A DNA stretch of 64,000 bases from the NCBI GenBank assembly GCA_024867545.1, contig JANFNE010000031.1, positions 496,001-560,000 of the forward strand. The letters run 5' to 3'. The notes under the pieces were generated by a model, which was not told the origin of the DNA, did no database searches, and worked only from the letters and a program-made list of their open reading frames with translations. Every line of letters starts with the position of its first letter. Position 1 is the stretch's first letter. Shown in pieces: positions 56,852 to 64,000 of this stretch. Made by a program: the position numbers and the translations under genes. The stretch comes from Phytopythium helicoides (Eukaryota; Oomycota; Peronosporomycetes; Pythiales; Pythiaceae).

Positions 56852-57377
56852 CAGGGCTTGATAGCATTTCGGAAATTAGTACTGAGTGAGAAAAATTAGT
56901 ATTATAAAACTATTATAGTACTAGTGATAAGCCCTCCCCATTAAAAAATTCGGAATAGTAGTCTAGTACTAGTGAAGAGCCCCTCAAAGCACTAAATAAT
57001 TGCGTGATAATACTATTTTTGACATTAGTCTCGAACTATGGGAAGCCATCAAACTCGTCCCAAAAGATGCACTATTTTACAAAAATATCAATTTGACAGC
57101 TGTAACCATGTGCTTGTCGGGGATACAGGACATTGAGATTCAGTGATGCCTGATTGGTCATACCAAAAAAACTAGAGAACAGTCGATATATCGAAAAATT
57201 ATCGGTATATTACAGTACGTGAAATTAGTACTATCAATAGTACTATAGTACTACTAATCTGCTTCCTGAATGGATATCAATAGTACTTAATGATACTAAC
57301 GCCCTTGGGCAAATTCTATCAATATCACTTAGTACTAGCCCGCCAAGTCGACTCTGCTATCAACCCCTGGTCCTGAT
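56844..57377. mobile_element. Non-autonomous hAT-type MITE (518 bp) with 8-bp target duplication
   Basis: The element spans 56852-57369. Its ends CAGGGCTTGATAGCA (56852-56866) and TGCTATCAACCCCTG (57355-57369) are inverted repeats matching 14 of 15 bases. They are flanked by a perfect 8-bp duplication GTCCTGAT (56844-56851 and 57370-57377). CAGGG ends with 8-bp duplications are typical of hAT elements. The inside is AT-rich, has no coding frame, and repeats TAGTACTA-like motifs near both ends. Two copies of TAGTACTAGTGA followed by a GCCC(T/C)C run lie at about 56918-56940 and 56963-56985. Such subterminal repeats are commonly transposase-binding sites. It depends on a transposase encoded elsewhere. 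Confidence 0.85.
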
Positions 57378-57490
57378 ACCGTCGACTCAACACAAGGCCA
57401 CGGCTGTCAATGAGACGTGACGACAAGTGGTTCAACAGTCAGTCCGCCGGCACCAGTTTGAAATCTGCGTCATAAGCGTAACTGCTACGA

Positions 57491-58952
57491 ATGGCCGAAC
57501 ACTGGAAGCCGCCGGCTTGGCTCGACGACCTGCTAAACAGTGTGGTTGAGGATGGGTCGATGCTGGACTTGGAGGGGATGGAAACCAACGACAACCAGCA
57601 CATCGACCCAGAACTATTGCAGTTATTCGCTCCTTCCTCGGGCACCACAGCCGCTCCAGCGCAGCAAGATGTATCGATGGAAAGCGCACGCGAGCTCGAC
57701 GAAGAGACAAAACCGTCGGCACAAGCTGATGTCGAAGACAAGTCAACCACTCAGCCACCTAAGTCAAATCAGCCTCTAAGTTTGCGAAGTGACACAGCAC
57801 GCAGAGTACGTATTGCTCATATCGCGATCGAGTTTTCAGCCAAACATTCATCTCATTTATATGCCTCCAGATGGAGATCGCGAAGCTGAAGCTCGAGGTA
57901 CCCAAGCTCCAAGCGTACATCGACTATCTGACGCACGAAGCAGTAACCCAATCAGAAGATCATTCGTCTCTCCACAAGCGCCAGCTCATCAACGCCAAGC
58001 TGCGCGAATTGACTCGTCTCCAACAGCTATGGATCACTCGTGGCTTATCTGTCGCGTCTCACATGGCGGTACGTGGATGGTGAATGGTTGTCTGATGTTT
58101 AGTACTGAATGGTGCGTCGTTGCTTACGGTACTTCCACTCGTGTTCAGCCGCAGAGCTCGGCGACACTTCTCAACTACAATATCCACTTGCCACGAGAGA
58201 TACCCGATCGAGTGAGGACTTTGTGTGACTTGAGTGCTGTCATCTTGCGCGATGGACGAGAGATTCTACGCGAAAGAATGCACTTCTTGAGTGGTAGCTT
58301 ACTTCCATGCAACGAAGTGTCGTCGTCCACTACTGCCGAGGGAGACATGTGCACATCTGTGTTTGCGGCAACTCCAATCGAAGGCGCGACGAATGTCAAG
58401 CAAGTCTTGGACGCACTTTGGTCGGTGCTGACCTCAGACATGGATTTGGTATGTCAGAAGACGACGGGGCCGCGTTCGATGATAGAAGCTGTGGATGTAC
58501 ACCCGGACTTGGATCGAAGTGGAATCGCTCACCGCTTGGGGATGAGATGGTCACCGACGGGAGTCGTCACGGAGTTCAACGGCGTTCTGTTCTGCGAGTA
58601 TCAAGCTGGTACGGAATCGAGTGGACAAATCGACAAACAAGCACAAGCAACGATCGTCATCCATCCTGTTGAAGATGACAAGTTGCATCCTTATACGTCT
58701 GGTCGGATGCGCTTGGATGCGACGAGTGTGATCAGCATTCACCATCAAAAGTACGCTCAAGGACACGAGGCTAGCTCTCATGGCGGCAGTGTCAACACCG
58801 AAGGCGTTGTGGTTGTGAGAACTACCTTTGTCAAGCTTCATCGTGGTGGGGTGTCAATATCTGCATCGGAGCTGCGGAGGGAGATGAACTTCGCGATGTC
58901 CAAGGGTCCCGCTGTTCTTGAGGCAGTTGTGGCGCTTTTGAGTCAACAATAA
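57491..58952 (+). CDS. Coiled-coil family gene II-4 (three exons, 438 aa)
   Basis: Exons are 57491-57805 (105 codons), 57871-58068 (66 codons) and 58149-58952 (267 residues plus stop). Introns 57806-57870 (65 nt) and 58069-58148 (80 nt) are GT..AG, phase 0. Exon 1 starts MAEHWKPPAWLDDLLNSVV and ends SLRSDTARR. Exon 2 is MEIAKLKLEVPKLQAYIDYL. Exon 3 starts PQSSATLLNYNIHLP and is almost identical to II-3 throughout (EGATNVKQVLDALWSVL, LHPYTSGRMRLDATSV). Exon 1 differs strongly from II-3, and part of intron 2 is shared, so conversion has covered intron 2 and exon 3. The hAT MITE ends only 113 bp upstream of the start and may influence its promoter. Function unknown. Confidence 0.82.
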
Positions 58953-59326
58953 GATTGTCGCCTCAATGATACACCGCTGAGTGACGTGAGCGTTATCTAC
59001 AGCACTTTGAGTCTAGTGAACCCAACATTCCTTTTCTCCTTAGGTATTTCTTGATTAGTTTTTTTTTCCTTTTTTGATGCCGATGAGCCTGCAGCTATGC
59101 GAAAGTATCGTCTGTTGATTAGTCTCGAGTGGGTTTGCTTCATACAGTGCTGTTGTCTCACTGGCGGTCTGATTGCAGTGTTTTTGGTGGGACTGGAACT
59201 TGAACTGAAGCTACCGGTACACAAAACACAATATATTGACAACAATTATTCATGCTTATTTTATGTATACTAACATATTATTTGATTTGTTGATGGTATG
59301 ATAACCTATAACCTCTATAAATTATT
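58953..59326. other. Spacer after II-4
   Basis: Contains a T-run near 59060-59075 and AT-rich sequence to about 59320. No gene recognised. Confidence 0.5.
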
Positions 59327-59810
59327 GTGAACCACAAATTGTTGAGAGGCGTCTCAATTTCTCGTATTCGTGAGACTGGTTCAGTGGTGCAGATGACAGT
59401 TCTACAAGCGAGTCCGGTGAGGGTGGCATCAACTCTGCTGCAATCGGTAGTTACCTACGGTACCAATGCGTTGCCGCTGAGTAGCGTGGTGGTCGAACTG
59501 AAGTACGATACCGGCTTCAACGGTGCACCAACTCCGTTTAGGGGTGTCTGAAGCAGTGTCATGGGCGATGGAGAATCGATGGATGTGTAATGAAACAGAG
59601 CGAGTAGGTGCGACGCATTCCATCAAAATCATAGGCACTTGCAATAAAGCGGCGGTGCATATCAGATCGTATGCCAATTCGGATGACATAATAGTGTACA
59701 CGACCGTTGTCGAAGGAGCTCAAGCAGCAGCAACCGCAGCAGCAATAATCGGAGCGATAGCGCGGTTGTGTGGTGAAATCGGTGCGCACATCGTACGGAT
59801 ACATAGATAA
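59327..59810 (+). CDS. Unrecognised pair of adjoining open frames (74 and 95 codons)
   Basis: The first frame (59327-59551) contains VVELKYDTGFNGAPTP. The second (59523-59810) overlaps it in another frame and contains SVSEAVSWAMENRWM-like sequence, then VGATHSIKIIGTCNKAAVHI and SDDIIVYTTVVEGAQAAATA. The alternating hydrophobic pattern and compact end look more protein-like than chance. The frame change at 59523-59551 suggests a frameshifted pseudogene or an unseen intron. I do not recognise the family. Confidence 0.3.
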
Positions 59811-60158
59811 GCTGGTAGTTATTCTTTTGATCAGGTGAGCTCTCGCTGTCTCCTACAAGACACTCTAGCAGGTTACATATCTATAGCAGTGACAGGTAAA
59901 CCGTACCCACCGAGTTAGCGCTGACTGGGACGCAAATGGCAAGCCAGATCATCTGTAGACAGCACACAACATTAGCCAAGTAATGTGGCGAGACAGAGGC
60001 TGAGGGGAGTCTCCTTCATCACCAGTTTCTTGTCACGACACAATCGGTTGCTCTTGACTATTATTGAGAAAAATGTTTCACAGTGTCAATTTAATAAATG
60101 CTTAGCCATTTTTGGTCTGCTCAAATGAAGTCTCATTTTTGTGCGACTTCCCACCAGC
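59811..60158. promoter_or_regulatory. Upstream region of IV-4
   Basis: No gene seen. The last part has a TCATTTTTGTGCG stretch (60132-60144), placed like the TTTTTGTGC of IV-3, about 90-100 bp before the start. This could be near the transcription start, judged by position only. Confidence 0.35.
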
Positions 60159-60168
60159 CTCAGCTGAG
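60159..60168. promoter_or_regulatory. CTCAGCTGAG palindrome upstream of IV-4
   Basis: Identical to the IV-3 palindrome and at the same distance, 65-74 bp before the start codon. Confidence 0.5.
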
Positions 60169-60232
60169 ACCGAACCCATTTTCAAACCTGCAAGCAAAGG
60201 CGAGCAACTCGTGTGAACGAAGCGATCAGTCG

Positions 60233-61377
60233 ATGGTGGCGGCGACTTCCAAGCGCGTGGCGTCGTACAAGAAGCGGCGACAGGAGGCGCAGGCGCTCCA
60301 AACCCAAGCGAAGGCGCTGGAGGCGCAGCTGTCGGTGCTTCGGAGGCGTCTGGGAGCCATCGACGAAGTGGACGAGGCGCTCCAGAGCGCGGAGCAGCAA
60401 AACGAGAAGTTGAGATTGGCGATCGCAGCGCAGCAGCTGGCGCTCGCGAGCACCCAGTCGCTCATGCTGCAGTGCGTGGTGAGAGCTGAAAGATGAGTCA
60501 CTCGCGGGTTTTCACGACGTCTCTGACGACATTTGACAACCCAATAACCCAATAGGAACACCAGTACGGGAACCCCATGCTCGCTCACGTTCACCTCCCG
60601 ATGGACCGAGAGAAGCGCCGAGAGGTGGTGATGAGGCTGAAAGACGAGCAATTTACACGAGTGAGGGAGTACATCAGTGCGAGGGGACAGCATCTGGACC
60701 TGAGCAAGCCGCACTTCTCGGAGGACAGGTTCCAGGACGCCGATGGCGCTGCGTGTTGTCTTCGGTACGAGGTGGTGCAGTTTCCGTGTGTGAGGTCTGT
60801 CCAGCAGGTCTTCGACGCACTCGTGTTCTTGATGTTTAATATGGAGATCAGCATCTCCGAGACGCTCGGAGACATTACGGTGAGAGATGACTACGACGCC
60901 AGCACGGATAGTGACGTCAAGATCTCCAACCACCGACTTATTTCGACGGACAAGAGTGGTGTCGCTGTCGAAGTGAATATGGTAACGTTCGCCCAGTCCT
61001 TCACAGCTGACGGTCAAGCACCGTCTGCTATTGTGAGTGTTGTTTCTGTTTCGGAGGACGACTTGTACCCTTACAAACCGCTCGAGCGCGTTCGAAAAGA
61101 CTTGGTGGCTGGGATCATGTTGTCTGAGTATCGGCGCAAGCGCAAAAGGACTACATCAAGTTTTGATGAAGATGAAGACGAGGTTGTCGTGGTGTTGCAA
61201 CGTGCTGGTCTCGTTCGGCATCCACAGCCGCAGTTTGAGGTACCCATCCAGGTGAAGAAAGAGCTCGAAGATGGCATCATCCGCTGGGGAGATGTGATGA
61301 TGCCTACAATAAGGCAAATTCTGTATGGCACTCCGAGCGGATCCGTCGCGAATCACGACAGAGATCTCACACGTTGA
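60233..61377 (+). CDS. Group IV family gene IV-4 (two exons, 355 aa)
   Basis: Exons are 60233-60478 (82 codons) and 60556-61377 (273 residues plus stop), with a 77-nt GT..AG phase-0 intron. The start MVAATSKRVASYKKRRQEAQ is kept in IV-3; an upstream in-frame ATG at 60098 lies in sequence that differs from IV-3. The basic start plus coiled coil resembles a small bZIP. The second exon has SVQQVFDALVFLMFNMEIS, LYPYKPLERVRKDL and IIRWGDVMMPTIRQIL. It differs from IV-3 mainly in one patch (about 60970-61080) encoding VNMVTFAQSFTADGQAPSAI, which matches pseudogene IV-5 instead. The gene is part of the block duplicated from 39.4-44.1 kb. Confidence 0.82.
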
Positions 61378-63544
61378 TAGAACGCACTTCGTGCTTGAGT
61401 CTGGAGGCAGATATACTCGCATCGCACCATGGACCAGTCAATTTCATTTGCGAGAAGCATCGAAGTGGCTTTGGTAGCAAGTTATGCCGTGAAATTGCTT
61501 CGACTATTTGAGCCACCTCACAAATCTGCAGAAGAATTTTCCTCAAGGTTTTGCTTTTTGTCTTGTGGAACCTTTTTGCCAGTGGTTGTGATGCATGTTA
61601 TCTCCGTCTACGAAGATATTGTTGTGTTGACTGTTCGTCGAGTGGTGTAACAGCGAGTTTATCGGAAAAGCTGGAAGGGTTTTTCACGCTGAAAGCAGTC
61701 GCGTAAGGAAGACACAACCTACTGCCTGTAGTAACCGGGTCAATCCGTACTGTAGAGACGCAATGAAGCTGCATGAATGGATTGGCCCCCTGAATGAAGT
61801 TGCCAGAAACATGCCGTCCCAGTACGACTCACACCGCTACGCAAATGGTTATTAAAAATCATATTGCTGCATTGCACGGCGTTATTCTCTCGAAGATGTT
61901 GATGCTTGGCACGCGAACATGTGTGTATTATTATTTCCTCGTGTGTACAAATTTGCAATCGGTGTATTCTCTCGTTTAGAAAGTGTTAAAGCCAAGGAAT
62001 GGCTTGTGATCGCTCGTTTGTCATTTCTGATGTACAAAGGATACCAAAGCGAATTCTTTGACCATATACTTAATGGTAACCTTGCGGCAACCTCGGTGAC
62101 GTAAATAAGCGAAGCACAGGAAGATCCGATTACAATTCGACGTGCACGAGAGTTCCTTAGCTCCCAGCAATACCTTGATACGTTGTCAATATGGCCGATT
62201 ACGTTTGGATGACAGTCTCTAGTGATCGTGGACAATTTAGCTGAAGTTAAACTGCACCATTGGTACATGAATACATGAGCACATGAGCACCAATACTATC
62301 GGTTTGTGTTTCAAGAATTCTAGTGGTGATAATCAAGCTATTGTTGCGTTGTACTACTTGCAACGATGCTATGCTACTACACTCTTTCAGACTGGTATCA
62401 TGCTCTACAACTATGGAAAACTACAGGTCCAACTACTCTAATCCTTTCTCATCCGCTCCATGCAGACATCTTCTTCGACTACTTGCAAAACGAGCCTTTC
62501 CAAGTTCGAATCTTATCCTCTGCGGTTGATCGTAAATGCTCCAGCATGTACTGAGAATGAGGTTTTACCACACCTAGCTGTGTTCATCGGTGATCCATGC
62601 ATTGACAGTCTATCGTCAGCATGTCAGGAAGAAGGGTGTTGTTTGTGTCGCTTTCGTGCCATGAGATTTTAGTGCTGGTCATGTCTATAGAATCGTGTAC
62701 GTTCTTGCTTTTCTGACCAGCACGAGATCGAAAGAAACACAGCAAGTATGATGCAGACGTCTATAGTCGAAGACTGGACTCGTTTCTTTCTCATTTTTTC
62801 GTTCTGATCTTGCTACAGTATCAATCATGCAGTCAATGCTGTGCACATCGCTGCCAAATAGCTCGTTTCGCACAATGACCATGGCTATTGTTTTCCTGCT
62901 CCGGTGGGATGTCTTTTCGATATCAATGGCGAGTATGTAGGATAATGAATGGTAGTGGTTGGTCGTCTCGATTACGAAAATACAAGTCAGTGAGCACCAC
63001 TAAATCCATCGGTGAAATCATCAAACCCATCTGTGCTTAACCTCCAGGGACTCCAGGGATACTAAGCATGTACTTGTACAGGCTATACACCAGTAGTGGT
63101 ATTCAGCTAGTTGCAGACTGCAGCCAGTCACTTTATCTTTGTGGACTACGCAGTGGCCCTCGTCGCTGTCCGATGCGTCCCATCACCTCGAGTCACTCGC
63201 CCATGACGAATGGCAGCTGTTCAGTACTGCATAATGATGTAGTCGCTTGGATTACATATCCACTGGAGAAAATCTTACATTACTGTAAGAAGTTCCTTTG
63301 CGATTTGCTGAGGATTTCGGTCACGCGGACATGTGCTGCTAAATTTAACGTTAGGTTCTCTGAAAACAGATCCCCAAGCTGTGCTCAATAGACATGTCGA
63401 TGAACACTTCCCGAGCTCGTTTCCCGTGCCATCATTTTGTCTAACCAACAATTGCAATACAAGTACTGTATCGACGAGAGGCATCGTGAAACTAGCGGGT
63501 CAATTTGAAATCCACTTCGCGCATCCGACAAGTGTTATGTACTA
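61378..63544. other. Spacer between IV-4 and II-5, diverged duplicate of 40636-42626
   Basis: Similarity to the other block is near-perfect for the first 150 bp and patchy afterwards, with the clearest match at about 62340-62760. The inverted repeat GTGCTGGTCA/TGACCAGCAC is kept at 62672-62681 and 62714-62723. No gene recognised. Confidence 0.5.
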
Positions 63545-64000
63545 TAGATGAACATAGAATGCCGCTACTGACTTGGCTTGACGACCTACTGAACGGCGTT
63601 CCTGTCGATATTGATACGTCACAGCTTGACATCAAAATTAAGGACGACAATGACAACCAGCGCACAGACCCGGAACCTGCGCAGCTATCGGTTGTCCGTA
63701 GTTTGCTTCGATGCGACCAATATCTGAATGGTGCGTCGTTGCTTACGGTATTTCCACTCGTGTTCAGCCGCAGAGCTCGGCGACTCTTCTCAACTACAAT
63801 ATCCACTTGCCACGAGAGATACCCGATCGAGTGAGGACTTTGTGTGACTTGAGTGCTGTCATCTTGCGCGATAGACGAGAGATTCTACGCGAAAGAATGC
63901 ACTTCTTGAGTGGTAGCTTACTTCCATGCAACGAAGTGTCGTCGTCCAGTACTGCCGAGGGAGACATGTGCACATCTGTGTTTGCGGCAACTCCAATCGA
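63545..64000 (+). pseudogene. Group II member II-5, internally deleted and cut by the window edge
   Basis: It starts like II-3 (EHRMPLLTWLDDLLNGVPVD), but the initiator ATG has become ATA. Exon 1 continues to about PEPAQ (63690) and then joins directly to sequence from the first part of II-3's intron 2. The end of exon 1, intron 1, the whole coiled-coil exon and the donor of intron 2 are therefore deleted, about 0.48 kb. The third exon starts after CAG at about 63765 (PQSSATLLNYNIHLP) and is open and nearly identical to II-4 as far as base 64000. It cannot make a normal family protein from this start. Confidence 0.75.

Noticed and set aside
57789..58952. 387-codon continuous frame over introns of II-4
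   Set aside because: It crosses the coiled-coil exon in the wrong frame; only its last 268 codons coincide with the true third exon.

Overview
The window looks like gene-dense eukaryotic nuclear DNA, most likely from an oomycete (Phytophthora/Pythium type). The evidence is short GT-AG introns (64-168 nt), roughly balanced base composition, and one large paralogous family whose sequence style (degenerate bZIP-like basic end, coiled coil, then a long SVKQVxDAL / GDITV / LYPY domain) I associate with oomycete lineage-specific families. From memory, databases label similar proteins either START-like or 'M96 mating-specific protein family'; neither label can be verified here. No bacterial operons, tRNA, rRNA or CRISPR were seen.

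Almost every gene belongs to this family. The typical member has three exons: an acidic N-terminal exon starting with a 'PxAWLDELL'-like patch and ending in a basic RTYTARK / RSDTARR tail; a middle exon of exactly 198 nt (66 codons, coiled coil) between two phase-0 introns; and a long C-terminal exon. I use these names. Group I: I-1 (2147-3829), I-2 (8752-10359), I-3 (14415-16022), I-4 (21291-22899, frameshifted), I-5 (51444-53045). Group II: II-1 (5281-6825), II-2 (23730-25331), II-3 (42627-44127), II-4 (57491-58952), II-5 (63545-64000, broken and cut by the edge). Group III: fragment at 1-193, broken III-2 (27414-28800), III-3 (30652-32148), and exon relics at 12.7 and 19.5 kb. Group IV (two exons): IV-3 (39491-40635), IV-4 (60233-61377), pseudogenes at 13.1-13.9, 20.0-20.8 and 53.2-53.8 kb. 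Group V: intronless V-1 (35499-37001) and V-2 (37434-38978). Group VI: 33690-35288.

Layout. 0-2 kb: a group III 5' end and a decayed Gly/Ser-repeat gene. 2-28.8 kb: a minus-strand array built by nested duplications. I-1 + II-1 + a 1-kb block + a relic match I-4 + II-2 + the same block + relic. Inside this lies a near-identical duplication of about 5.4 kb (10.65-16.02 kb and 17.5-22.9 kb). 28.8-30.6 kb: nothing recognised. 30.6-39 kb: III-3, VI, V-1 and V-2. 39.4-44.1 kb: IV-3 and II-3, a block duplicated at 60.1-64 kb. 44.4-50.7 kb: an apparently intact Ty3/gypsy chromodomain retrotransposon with identical LTRs and a CCTCC target duplication. 51.4-53.8 kb: I-5 and a group IV pseudogene. 56.85-57.37 kb: a 518-bp hAT-type MITE with an 8-bp target duplication.

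The main biological signal is a family under strong concerted evolution. Coding regions of I-2, I-3 and I-4 are nearly identical, while the sequence upstream diverges abruptly at the start codon. Group IV shows patchwork exchange, V-1 and V-2 share one C-terminal exon under different N-termini, and V-1 has lost both introns exactly.
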